Assembly: GCA_903827375.1 (NCBI GenBank)
Contig: CAIKHZ010000315.1
Span: 1 to 64,000, forward strand
Source of the DNA: Akkermansiaceae bacterium
GTDB lineage: Bacteria; Verrucomicrobiota; Verrucomicrobiia; Verrucomicrobiales; Akkermansiaceae
DNA: 64,000 bases
Reading direction: 5' to 3'
Every line of letters starts with the position of its first letter. Positions within the stretch are counted from its first letter, which is position 1. The position numbers and the translations under genes are program-made. Below are positions 1-8,279 of this stretch, piece after piece. The notes beneath the pieces are model-generated. The model did no database searches. It saw only the letters and a program-made list of their open reading frames with translations, and had not been told where the DNA came from.

Positions 1-189
1 ACGAAGCGGTAACAGCGGCGAATTTGCAAGTAGCGGCACCGTGAATGCTGCTTTGAGGACTGCCCAAAAATGGAGGGTTCGTAGCCGAGAAGCCGCGTGA
101 ACTTCAAATTCCAAATAGGTTGGCACGTCCATCGCTATTGGCTGGCGCGTGAGTTCAAATTTTTAGTGGGCTTTAGGGTGGAAAACGAT

Positions 190-915
190 TCAAAAATCAG
201 CAATGTCCGTGAAAATTGTGGTCGCCGTCCGCCGCTGGAGGACTTGCGCCAAGGGACTGGTGCCCGTGGCGGCCAGCGAGTGGCGAAGCGCGGCCTGCTT
301 GCCCGGGCCTGACGCGAGCACCCACACGGCACGGGCGGCGGCCAGGGGCCCGTGGCCCAGACTGATGCGCTGAGGCGGCGGCTTGGGTGCGTCAAAGACG
401 GGCAGGAATACAGCAGATAGATTCGCAGCACTTACCCCATCATCCGGGAAAAGTGACGCCACATGGCCGTCCTCGCCCATGCCTAACATCGCGAGATCGA
501 GCCTTGGCATTTCGCCGGTGGTGCAGGAGCAAACTTGCAGGATTTTGCTGGTGGCCTCCTGAGCGGCGGCGTCCGGGGCGAGTTCGCCGCGCAGACGGTG
601 AATATTTTTTTCAGGTACGGCAGCGGGTAGCAACAGCGCCTCGTGTGCCAAGCGGAAGTTGCTTTCGGGGTCGTCGGGAGGCACTCCGCGCTCGTCCGCC
701 CAGAAAAACTGCACCTGCTTGAAGTCCACTGCACGTGCCGCCGCCATGGATGCCGCCATAGCCAGCAATTTGCGCATCACCCGGCCGCCGGACAAGGCCA
801 CCGTGAAGTCGCGACCCGTGGCTGGGGTTGCCGCAATGGCATCCAACCACGCTGCCGCAGCGGCAGCCACGAGCGCGTCATCGTTTGGAAAGGAGAGGAT
901 TTGGAATTGGCTCAC
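190..915 (-). CDS. pgl: 6-phosphogluconolactonase
   Basis: Hydrolyses 6-phosphogluconolactone to 6-phosphogluconate, the second step of the oxidative pentose phosphate pathway, in the cytoplasm. The 241-residue product has the usual family length. It carries the sugar-phosphate-isomerase-like signatures: VALSGG near residue 40, FFWADERGVPPDDPESNF near 90, and LGMGEDGHVASLFP near 143. The start codon is GTG at 913-915, with no clear Shine-Dalgarno sequence. It begins only 15 bp after the zwf stop, so the two consecutive pathway enzymes are almost certainly co-transcribed. The gene ends at TGA, and the 189 bases beyond it to the window edge show no gene I can support. Confidence 0.93.
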   Translation of the reverse strand: MSQFQILSFPNDDALVAAAAAAWLDAIAATPATGRDFTVALSGGRVMRKLLAMAASMAAARAVDFKQVQFFWADERGVPPDDPESNFRLAHEALLLPAAVPEKNIHRLRGELAPDAAAQEATSKILQVCSCTTGEMPRLDLAMLGMGEDGHVASLFPDDGVSAANLSAVFLPVFDAPKPPPQRISLGHGPLAAARAVWVLASGPGKQAALRHSLAATGTSPLAQVLQRRTATTIFTDIADF

Positions 916-930
916 GGGGATTGCTATATG

Positions 931-2487
931 TTAGGGATTGCGAGGCTCGCGCCAAGCGCGTCCTGATTGCGTTAGGAGTTCATCGGCCAGATGTGGTCCC
1001 CAGTTGCCAGCCGGATAGAACTCGCGTTTATCCAGCGGGAGGCCGTCCCAGCCGGCGCGGATCGAATCGACGATTTCCCATGCTTGTTCGACTTCATCGC
1101 GGCGGATGAACAGGGTGGCGTCGCCGATAATTGCATCCAGCAGGAGTCGCTCGTAGGCTTCTGGCGTGTACGCGCCAAACTCACTGTCATAGCTGAAATG
1201 CATCCGAACGGGGCGCAATCCGTAACCCACACCCGGCACCTTGCCGGTAAAGCGCAACGAAATGCCCTCGTCCGGCTGCAGCCGAAGCGTTAGGGCATTG
1301 GCATCGAGCAGCGGGCCGCACTGTGCCGCAAACAACACATTGGGAGTGGGCTTGAACTGAACGCGCACCTCACTGGCGCTGAGTGGCAAGGCCTTGCCGG
1401 TGCGCAGATAGATCGGCACGCCGGCCCAACGCCAGTTATCGATGAACAACTTGGCGGCCACAAAGGTTTCGACGTTGGACTGAGGATTGACTTTCGACTC
1501 GGAGCGATAGGCGGCTTGTGCCTCACCCGCTACGAAGCCCTCGCGATATTGTCCGCGCACGACGTTTGCTGCGACTTGGTCTGGGCGCAGGCGGCGCAGT
1601 GACGAGAGGAGTTTGACTTTTTCGTCGCGCACTGGTTCGGCATCCAGCGAAACGGGTGGCTCCATGGTGACCAAAGCGAGCACCTGCATGAGGTGGTTTT
1701 GGAGCATGTCGCGGAGTGCGCCAGCTTCCTCGTAATAGCCGCCGCGTGAGCCGACGCCGAGTTTCTCACTGACGGTGATTTGGATGTGATCGACGGCGTC
1801 TCGGTTCCAGAGTCGCTCGAAGATGGAATTGGCGAAGCGGAATGTGAGGATGTTCTGGACGGTTTCCTTGCCCAGATAGTGGTCGATGCGGAACACCTGT
1901 TGTTCGTGGGCAAAACGGGTGAGTTCGTGATTGAGTTTGCGGGCGGAGTCCAGATCGCGGCCGAAGGGTTTCTCGATGACCAATCGCTGCCAGAAGCCAT
2001 GGTTATCCCGGTGCAATAACTTCGCCTCATGCAGGTGCCCTGCCACCACACTGAATTGGCTCGGCGAGGTCGCTAGATAAAATAACAAATTTTGTTGCAG
2101 CTCGGGCGTCGGAAAACTCTGAATGTGCTCCGCAAGCTTGGCGTAGGCAGCAGCGTCGCCGAGGTCCCCTTGGCAGTAGTCCACCCGTTGCGCAAAAGCC
2201 TCCCACACCGGCTCATCCACCGGTTGGCTTCGCGAAAACGCCGCCAACGCCTCGCGCAATTCCGCCCGCCACGACGCCGCAGATTTTTCCCGCCGGGCGA
2301 ACCCGATGATCCGGAAATCCGACGGCATCTGCCCGTCCTTGCTCAAATGATAGAGCGCCGGCACCAGTTTGCGGGCCGTCAAGTCTCCACTGGCCCCGAA
2401 AATCACCAAGGTACACGGCTCCACCGCCTTGCGGACATGGTCGAGTCGGCAGGTCATTAATTCGTCCATGTCTTCGGTGTGGTGCAT
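931..2487 (-). CDS. zwf: Glucose-6-phosphate 1-dehydrogenase
   Basis: Oxidises glucose 6-phosphate to 6-phosphogluconolactone with NAD(P)+, the first committed step of the oxidative pentose phosphate pathway. The N-terminal Rossmann motif is LVIFGASGDLTARKL. The active-site signature RIDHYLGKETVQN with its catalytic His region is intact, and the C-terminal G6PD domain is full length. The ORF opens at a TTG (2523), but ATG starts at 2487 (MHHTED) or 2469 (MDEL) leave about 20-30 residues before the dinucleotide fold, as is usual; I chose 2487. It sits directly upstream of pgl and about 70 bp downstream of an AsmA-like gene on the same strand. Confidence 0.93.
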   Translation of the reverse strand: MHHTEDMDELMTCRLDHVRKAVEPCTLVIFGASGDLTARKLVPALYHLSKDGQMPSDFRIIGFARREKSAASWRAELREALAAFSRSQPVDEPVWEAFAQRVDYCQGDLGDAAAYAKLAEHIQSFPTPELQQNLLFYLATSPSQFSVVAGHLHEAKLLHRDNHGFWQRLVIEKPFGRDLDSARKLNHELTRFAHEQQVFRIDHYLGKETVQNILTFRFANSIFERLWNRDAVDHIQITVSEKLGVGSRGGYYEEAGALRDMLQNHLMQVLALVTMEPPVSLDAEPVRDEKVKLLSSLRRLRPDQVAANVVRGQYREGFVAGEAQAAYRSESKVNPQSNVETFVAAKLFIDNWRWAGVPIYLRTGKALPLSASEVRVQFKPTPNVLFAAQCGPLLDANALTLRLQPDEGISLRFTGKVPGVGYGLRPVRMHFSYDSEFGAYTPEAYERLLLDAIIGDATLFIRRDEVEQAWEIVDSIRAGWDGLPLDKREFYPAGNWGPHLADELLTQSGRAWREPRNP

Positions 2488-2554
2488 CTGGCGCCACTGT
2501 GCGGCAGTCCCGCCGGAATTCAAGAGCCAACCGATTTCCGGGCCTTAGCCGACC

Positions 2555-4075
2555 TCATTTGGGACGCGGCCTGTCTTGTGGCGGTTGCGGCGGCTTGGGC
2601 GGCGGATTGCTGCCACCAAGCAGGCCGTTGAGAACGCCGCCAAGGGTGCCACCAAGGGTGCCGGCGGCAGAGTCGATGACTTCGACGCCTTTGCCGACGG
2701 CTCCAGACTCGCCGAGGATGGAACGAGTGAATTTGAGGACTTTTTCGCCGGTTTCTGGGATAACGTCGAACATGCGGTTTTGCGCGGCGTCCATCAGCCG
2801 TTTCGTTAGATCCTCCTCAGGATCGTCGAGAGTGCCGGAAATGTGCAATGGGCTCCAGAGCATGCCGCGTTCGCCGGGGAGGAAGACCACAGTTTCCGCA
2901 CCTGGGATGGCGGCGAGGGTGCCGGGTGCCAGGCCCAGGCGCAACAGTCCGTCGAGCGATCGGCCACGGATTGTCAGTTGGCCTTCGAGCCGGACGAGGC
3001 TTTCGCTGGAGAGCACCAGATTGGTCAGAGAGATCTCACCTTGCTGCCAGCGCCAATCGGCGCGGGCGTCACTGAGGTTGAGCACCCGGAAACGGCGGGT
3101 GTCGGCATAGGCGGCGAGCGAGTCGAGCATTGGCAGGGCGGTGAGCACGCCATTTTTGAGGGTGAGGGTGCCGGTGGCGAGTGGGCCGGTGCTGCGGTGT
3201 TCGATGATAAACGAGGAGGCTACGTCGCCGGTGAGGCGTTTGGACCAGTCGGCGCTGAGCAACTCATCGCATTTGATGCCGCGCAAATTTCCTTCGGCGG
3301 CATATTGTTGAAGTTTGGGAATCCACTCGCCGCTGGCATCAAGGCGTCCCTGTTTGAAGATGGACGCTGTGGCATCAGTGACAAAAAAGCCGCCGTTTTG
3401 ATAGCGAAGGCGCACTCGGTCGATGTCGATGGCGGGGAGCCAGGGCCACGGGAGTCGGAGGCGGCCGCCGTCGATTTCGGCGCGATAGGTATGCTTGTCG
3501 CTGGTTCGTTCGACGCCCACCCGCATCCCGTAGGCGAAGAGATCGCCGTCGTCGAAGGTGGCCTTGATGATGAGTTCGCGCAGGTCCAAGCCGTTGATTT
3601 CGACGGTGGTGGGAAGCCAGCCGTGTTTCGCCGGGATGGCGGATACTTCATCTGGAAACGCGATGGAGAGGGCTGAGGCATTGGAATTGGAGCGGGCATC
3701 CAAGTTGATTTCGACGCGGTTGACGCTGGCACCGTAGAGGTCCCAGACGCCGCGGCGCACGCCGGCGAGGTTCACTTCGGAGTGCAGGCGGTCGGCATGC
3801 AGCGAGCCGATCACCCCCCGGCCGTTAGCCTCAAAGGCGGCGGTGTCCACCACCAAACCATCCCAGTCGAAGCGGGTGAACTCGCCGGTCATGCCAAGCG
3901 CTTTGCTGACTTTGGCAGAGAGCAAGCGGCGGAAGCCATCGGAGTGGAGGTAGCTTTTGAGTGACCAGTAGCCGAGGGCCGCGCCGAGCACGCCGACTAC
4001 GAGGGTGGCCACGGCGAGGCGTCCCAGCCATCCGCTGGTTGGGGCTCCACGTCGTTTTCTGGATCGGCGGCTCAT
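2555..4075 (-). CDS. AsmA-like single-pass envelope protein
   Basis: Hypothetical 506-residue protein. An Arg/Lys-rich N-terminus (MSRRSRKRRG) is followed by one strong transmembrane segment at about residues 20-42. A long periplasmic part is rich in beta-strand-like alternation, and the tail is Pro-rich (NPPPKPPQPPQ). The anchor-plus-extended-beta architecture, and a C-terminal region of the type 'LHISGTLDDPEEDLTKRL', resemble the AsmA/TamB-type or DUF748-like proteins implicated in outer-membrane lipid homeostasis. I infer that similarity from layout and did not confirm it by alignment. It lies in a minus-strand run between a secreted protein (61 bp upstream) and zwf. A role in envelope maintenance is plausible but unproven. 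Confidence 0.6.
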   Translation of the reverse strand: MSRRSRKRRGAPTSGWLGRLAVATLVVGVLGAALGYWSLKSYLHSDGFRRLLSAKVSKALGMTGEFTRFDWDGLVVDTAAFEANGRGVIGSLHADRLHSEVNLAGVRRGVWDLYGASVNRVEINLDARSNSNASALSIAFPDEVSAIPAKHGWLPTTVEINGLDLRELIIKATFDDGDLFAYGMRVGVERTSDKHTYRAEIDGGRLRLPWPWLPAIDIDRVRLRYQNGGFFVTDATASIFKQGRLDASGEWIPKLQQYAAEGNLRGIKCDELLSADWSKRLTGDVASSFIIEHRSTGPLATGTLTLKNGVLTALPMLDSLAAYADTRRFRVLNLSDARADWRWQQGEISLTNLVLSSESLVRLEGQLTIRGRSLDGLLRLGLAPGTLAAIPGAETVVFLPGERGMLWSPLHISGTLDDPEEDLTKRLMDAAQNRMFDVIPETGEKVLKFTRSILGESGAVGKGVEVIDSAAGTLGGTLGGVLNGLLGGSNPPPKPPQPPQDRPRPK

Positions 4076-4136
4076 AGGCGGGAGTTCAACTTGTGGTTGG
4101 GCAGGGGCATGCCGGAGGGTGGGAGGATTGAAGGCA

Positions 4137-5591
4137 TCAGGGTTTGGGCAGGTCGATGGGTGTTTCCGGGGGCGGGTTGGCTGGCAGGCTAACTGCTGAC
4201 TCTGAAATATTGCGTGCGAAGATCTTGTTCATGCGGTCGAGGTACTTCGAGAGATTGTCTTCGCGGTTGTGGGGTTGGGCCGCCAGCCGTTGCTTCAGGC
4301 TCAGGTAATCTTCGAACACACCGCTGGTTTGGCGGGCCCGGGTGATCTCAAACCAATCCAAGTAATCCCGGGCTCGGCTGGCCTTTGCTTGCAGAGTGCG
4401 TCGAGTTTCCAGCAGTTCCGCCAGCTGGACCGCAGTTTTTTGGGTCTTGTGGCGGGCAATGGCGGCAAGGGTCGTTAGATATTTTTCGATAATCGGACGG
4501 TATGACGGGAAACAGCGGTAACTGAGGCGCACCAATTCGTCCTGCGCTAAGCGGACGGCTTCGGCGCGCTCGATGGGCTTGAGGGCCTCGAGCAGTTGCC
4601 AGTCGCTGATGGGCTTGCGCTGTTGGCCGCCTTCAGCGGTGGCGAAGTTCAAGTGCAGAGCGTCGTCGAGCGCTGTCTCGGATTCCGGGATGGTCAGAAT
4701 CTCGGTGAGGGTGGGGGTGGTCAATTCGGCGAGTTGGAGGTCTCTCCACTTGGCCAGACTGGTTTCTGAGAGGTTGAGATCGGGGAAATGGCGGCGTAGC
4801 AGGGCGGGCATTTCGCCGTCGAAAGCGGCTGACTGCGAGAGGAAAGTGAGGAATCCCTCGCGGCCTTGGGGTTGCCTGAGAAGGGCCATGACGAGGGCAC
4901 CAGAGGACACGCGGAAGGTGGCGTGCATGACTCCGTCGAGTTCCTCATACTGGCTTTCATTTAAGGTGAAAAGTTCTTCAAGTTTGAACAGGCCACCGTG
5001 TTTGAAGAGAGCCTCGTACAAGCGACGGTCATTGGATTTGAGCTTCCAGGCGGTGGCCTCTCGCAAGCCCTCGACCAACCATGGCGCGACCATCAGCGGG
5101 GTTTCCGGTTGACCTGGAGTGCGACCGCGCAGAGCCCGTTCGTAGAGCAGCGCGGTGGTGATGGTGTGTTTGAAGAATTCGGATTCGATGCCTCGGCCCA
5201 GATGCACATCCAGTCGCAGATCATCGCCCGCCTCGCTGAACAACAGCTTCATCGCCACCGAACGCTGCGGCAGCGGGTCGCCCGGCTTGCCATGAAGGAA
5301 AATCGATACTGGCACTTTCCAGGCGTCTTTCTCCCCGGTGAGCAGCAATAAATCATCCTTGGTGTCCTCCGCCATCATGGCAACCGTCCCACGAAGCAAC
5401 CCGTCAGCACCGCTTACCCGGAATTGGCCGCTGCGACTCGTCGCCTGCTCAGCGCCCGGAGCTCCCGGGCTGGGAGGAGGCAGCACTGGAACCGGCAGGG
5501 TGGCCACATCCGGCACCGGCAAGGCCTGCGGGGGCTCCGCGCCGGGTGTGGCGGCGGCGAGGGCAAGCCCGAGCAGGAGGGTGGGTTTCAT
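4137..5591 (-). CDS. Secreted protein of unknown function
   Basis: 484 residues with a short Ala/Leu signal peptide (MKPTLLLGLALAAATPGAEPP) and then a Pro-rich linker. The body has a mixed alpha/beta region followed by a helical C-terminal half with many Glu, Arg and Leu residues (about residues 320-470). I do not recognise the family. The middle segment (APWLVEGLREATAWKL and on) is laid out like a gluzincin-type peptidase domain, but there is no HEXXH, so no enzymatic claim is made. The gene overlaps the upstream gene by 4 bp (ATGA), implying translational coupling. It lies 61 bp upstream of the AsmA-like gene, so it probably acts in the same envelope process. Confidence 0.6.
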   Translation of the reverse strand: MKPTLLLGLALAAATPGAEPPQALPVPDVATLPVPVLPPPSPGAPGAEQATSRSGQFRVSGADGLLRGTVAMMAEDTKDDLLLLTGEKDAWKVPVSIFLHGKPGDPLPQRSVAMKLLFSEAGDDLRLDVHLGRGIESEFFKHTITTALLYERALRGRTPGQPETPLMVAPWLVEGLREATAWKLKSNDRRLYEALFKHGGLFKLEELFTLNESQYEELDGVMHATFRVSSGALVMALLRQPQGREGFLTFLSQSAAFDGEMPALLRRHFPDLNLSETSLAKWRDLQLAELTTPTLTEILTIPESETALDDALHLNFATAEGGQQRKPISDWQLLEALKPIERAEAVRLAQDELVRLSYRCFPSYRPIIEKYLTTLAAIARHKTQKTAVQLAELLETRRTLQAKASRARDYLDWFEITRARQTSGVFEDYLSLKQRLAAQPHNREDNLSKYLDRMNKIFARNISESAVSLPANPPPETPIDLPKP

Positions 5592-6295
5592 GGGTTGGGA
5601 GGGCTGATGGCGGGTGGTTGCGGCCCATGCGGATCGAAGGTAATGCTGTCATCGGCGAATTTAACCTTGGGGATTTCGCTGAAGCCGAGGCGGAGTTCTT
5701 CGGGGAAGACTGCCGCCAAGCCTTTGAAGGCAGGCAATACCAAGTGCAAAAACCCTTGCGGCACCGCCAACCTGCCAAAACGTCCACCACATTTTGGATA
5801 TGGCAAATAGGGATGAAACGCGCCACCATGGAATTGCACGTTGCTCGTCGGCCCATCCTCACTCTCGGATTGCTCAACCTGCAGGTACATCGAGACCGTG
5901 AAGGGATGGCCCATCACCTTGCGCTCCAGCACCACTTCTGCACGCCCATCCTCCAACCGCACCCATACGGCGTCCAGGGACACGTGCTCGGCGAACTTGC
6001 CGCCTTGCTTCGTCTGGAGCGTGCTTCGCAGCCAACGATTGACCTCGCCTTGGCTGAATTTGACCGGATACGAGTGATCAAGTGCATTTTGCAGCAGCGC
6101 CTTCACGTCAAGCGGAAGCGCCGGGCCACTCTCCGGGGAGTCGCTGCGGACGTCGCTCAAATCCTGAGGCTGGGCCATGAAATAGATGGCGACACCCAGC
6201 CCGGCTGCGAAAATCACCAGCACGAGCACAAGGGCTCTGAAGAGGCAGCCGCGCGGAGCTGTGGGGGATGTTTTCGCGTCGTTGCCGTCGTCCAT
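5588..6295 (-). CDS. Membrane-anchored protein of unknown function
   Basis: 235 residues: a charged N-terminus, one transmembrane helix at about residues 20-42 (FRALVLVLVIFAAGLGVAIYF), then an extracytoplasmic domain. The segment KFSQGEVNRWLRSTLQ followed by beta-rich sequence resembles the layout of small anchored lipid-binding-like domains (DUF2140/YpmS-like); this is a weak inference. It is the first gene of the five-gene minus-strand run 6295 to 190 and overlaps the next by ATGA. The 148 bp between it and the divergent DUF167 gene should hold the promoters for both directions, but no convincing -35/-10 pair is visible. Confidence 0.6.
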   Translation of the reverse strand: MDDGNDAKTSPTAPRGCLFRALVLVLVIFAAGLGVAIYFMAQPQDLSDVRSDSPESGPALPLDVKALLQNALDHSYPVKFSQGEVNRWLRSTLQTKQGGKFAEHVSLDAVWVRLEDGRAEVVLERKVMGHPFTVSMYLQVEQSESEDGPTSNVQFHGGAFHPYLPYPKCGGRFGRLAVPQGFLHLVLPAFKGLAAVFPEELRLGFSEIPKVKFADDSITFDPHGPQPPAISPPNP

Positions 6296-6443
6296 GCCGA
6301 TGGCTTAGCACGGGTCGGCGAGCTTGCCAAGGCGATTGCGTGACGGGTTCTGAGAAGAAGTTGTCAAAATTTCAGCAATTTTAGTGGCAATCATCGTCTC
6401 AGCAGTTAGATTTGTCAGGAACCATTTCCAATTCACCCCCTTC

Positions 6444-6707
6444 ATGCAACTCCACGTCCGCGCCAGCCCAAACGCCCGTCGAAGTGAAATCGTGGGTTGG
6501 GAGGAGGAGGCGCAGGTGGGGCGGGTGCTGCGGGTGCGGATTGCCGCGCCGCCGACGGAGGGCAAGGCAAATGCCGAGCTGCGCGAGTTTCTGGCGAAGT
6601 CGCTGGGTCTTTCCAAGTCAAGGGTCACCTTGGAAAAAGGCGCGTCGTCCCGCTACAAAACATTTCGCATCCCGGATGGAACCCATATACCGGCCACAAC
6701 CGGTTGA
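6444..6707 (+). CDS. DUF167 (UPF0235, YggU) family protein
   Basis: Small protein of 87 residues starting MQLHVRASPNARRSE. It contains the DUF167 hallmarks: V-A/S-P-N-A-R-R near the N-terminus, the central RIAAPPTEGKANAEL motif, and a C-terminal LGLSKSRVTLEKGASSRYKTF segment. The family is widespread and its biochemical role is unknown. The annotated ORF starts 20 codons earlier at 6384, but homologous sequence begins at the internal ATG at 6444, which I use. It is convergent with the secreted aldose epimerase gene, 28 bp apart, with no visible terminator between them. Confidence 0.85.
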   Translation: MQLHVRASPNARRSEIVGWEEEAQVGRVLRVRIAAPPTEGKANAELREFLAKSLGLSKSRVTLEKGASSRYKTFRIPDGTHIPATTG

Positions 6708-6735
6708 TGGACACACGAAATCGCATTGTGCGATG

Positions 6736-7899
6736 TCACTTCTTGCTGCCGAAGCGGTAGATCGTCGTGCTCTTGAGCTCCTTGCCTGGCTTGAGAATGG
6801 TGCTGGGGAAGGTCGATTGGTTAGGTGAATCCGGATAATGCTGGGTTTCGAGGCAGAAGCCGTTGCGCAGCTCATACTTTTTGCCGGACTTGCCCGTGAG
6901 CTTGCCATCGAGGAAGTTGCCGCAATAAAATTGGATACCCGGCTCGGTGGTGAGCACTTCCATGGTGCGGCCGCTGCCCGGTTCGTACACCTTGGCAGCC
7001 AGCGTGAGCTCGCCACTCTGGTTGTCGAGCACCCAGTTGTGGTCATAGCCACCGCCAAATTTCATTTGCTCGTCCTCGGCGTTGACGCGTGCACCGATGG
7101 CAGTGGGTTTGGTGAAGTCAAACGGCGTGCCGGCCACCGGGGCGAACTTGCCGGTGGGGATGAGTCCGGCGGTAACCGGGGTGATTTTTCCGGCTGCGAG
7201 CATCAATTCGTGCCCAAGGATGTCGCCATTGCCTTCCCCCTTGAGGTTGAAATAACTATGCTGGGTGACGTTCACCGGCGTGGCCTTGTCGGTAGTGGCC
7301 GCATACTGGATTTTCCACTCGTTCTTATTGCTCAGGGAATAGGTGACGCTCAGGCTGAGGTTGCCAGGGTAGCCTTCCTCGCCGTCCTTGCTCACATAGG
7401 TGAACTTCACCCCTTGCGAACCATCCTTGTTGAGAAGTCCTTCGCCTTTCCAAACCACCTTGTCGAAGCCCTTGAGGCCACCGTGCAGCGAGCACTTGAT
7501 GCCACCGGGATCGTTGTTGGTGGCCAGCGTGTAGTCCTTCCCATTGAGACTGAACTTGCCATTGGCGATCCGATTGCCATAGCGGCCAACAATCGCCCCG
7601 AAATAGGGCGTATCCGCGATGTACTCGTCCACCGTCTTGTAGCCGAGCACGATGTCGGCGAGCTTGCCGTCACGATCCGGCGTCTCGAGGCTCAAAACGA
7701 TGGCACCGTAGGTCATGGCACGGAGTTTGACTCCATTGCTGTTGGTTAGGGTGAACACCTCCACGGCAGTGCCATCGGTGGTCTTGCCAAATGCTTCGCC
7801 TTTGGGGGCCGCAGCTTTAGGCGCGACGGCCTTGGGGGCTTCAGCAGCCAGCGCGCAGCTGCTCAGTGCGGCGATGAAAAACAGGGCGGTAGATTTCAT
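6736..7899 (-). CDS. galM: Secreted aldose 1-epimerase (mutarotase)
   Basis: Interconverts alpha and beta anomers of aldoses. The 387-residue protein carries a Sec signal peptide (MKSTALFFIAALSSCALAA) and an Ala/Pro/Lys linker, so it acts outside the cytoplasm, unlike E. coli GalM. Family motifs are all present: GRYGNRIANGKF, the His-containing SLHGG, NVTQHSYFNLKG with the catalytic His, GGGYDHNWVLD, and the C-terminal CLETQHYPDSPN with the catalytic Glu. A secreted mutarotase fits a bacterium that digests polysaccharides in its periplasm. It is transcribed away from the giant surface-protein gene and shares a 380-bp divergent intergenic region with it. Confidence 0.93.
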   Translation of the reverse strand: MKSTALFFIAALSSCALAAEAPKAVAPKAAAPKGEAFGKTTDGTAVEVFTLTNSNGVKLRAMTYGAIVLSLETPDRDGKLADIVLGYKTVDEYIADTPYFGAIVGRYGNRIANGKFSLNGKDYTLATNNDPGGIKCSLHGGLKGFDKVVWKGEGLLNKDGSQGVKFTYVSKDGEEGYPGNLSLSVTYSLSNKNEWKIQYAATTDKATPVNVTQHSYFNLKGEGNGDILGHELMLAAGKITPVTAGLIPTGKFAPVAGTPFDFTKPTAIGARVNAEDEQMKFGGGYDHNWVLDNQSGELTLAAKVYEPGSGRTMEVLTTEPGIQFYCGNFLDGKLTGKSGKKYELRNGFCLETQHYPDSPNQSTFPSTILKPGKELKSTTIYRFGSKK

Positions 7900-8279
7900 A
7901 GTCAGTTCGGGTTCGTTGATTGGTTGGTTGTGGGTGAATCGGACAACTTCGGCCGCAGAGTCCGGTTTTCAGACACCGGCTTCAAGCACAATGTCCAACT
8001 TTTTGCGGGTTCCGACCGAGGCATGCCTAACAAATCATTTCGTAAAAAAGACATGAATTTCGCTTATTAGACATTGCCTCATCACCTAGTTTACTGTTTG
8101 CATAAGCATGAAGTTTGCACCCTGCATCGGCATCCCGGCATCGGGATTCAGTCTCAGGCTCGTATTTCACTAACCCCCCCCAATAACCCAACTCTCCCCC
8201 ACGGGCCGCATTGTGCCTCGTGTCTCAGTTGGCGTCAATAGACCCAGTTCGCACTTTAGCCCAATCAGAAGTCAAAAAC
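7900..8279. other. Divergent intergenic region, no gene seen
   Basis: 380 bases separate the galM start on the minus strand from the giant repeat-protein start on the plus strand. It is richer in A and T than its surroundings around 7990-8110. It must carry promoters for both flanking genes, but I see no pair of hexamers good enough to annotate. The ORF track extends the repeat-protein ORF to 8211, but that upstream part does not look like protein. Confidence 0.5.

Noticed and set aside
2843-3676. 277-codon plus-strand ORF opposite the AsmA-like gene
   Set aside because: It is the antisense shadow of a GC-rich gene, with a Gly/Ala/Glu composition and no motif.
6838-7749. 303-codon plus-strand ORF opposite galM
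   Set aside because: It is the antisense shadow of the clearly identified mutarotase.
8211-8279. In-frame extension of the giant repeat protein to 8211
   Set aside because: The signal peptide begins at the ATG at 8280; the extra 23 residues are not signal-like.
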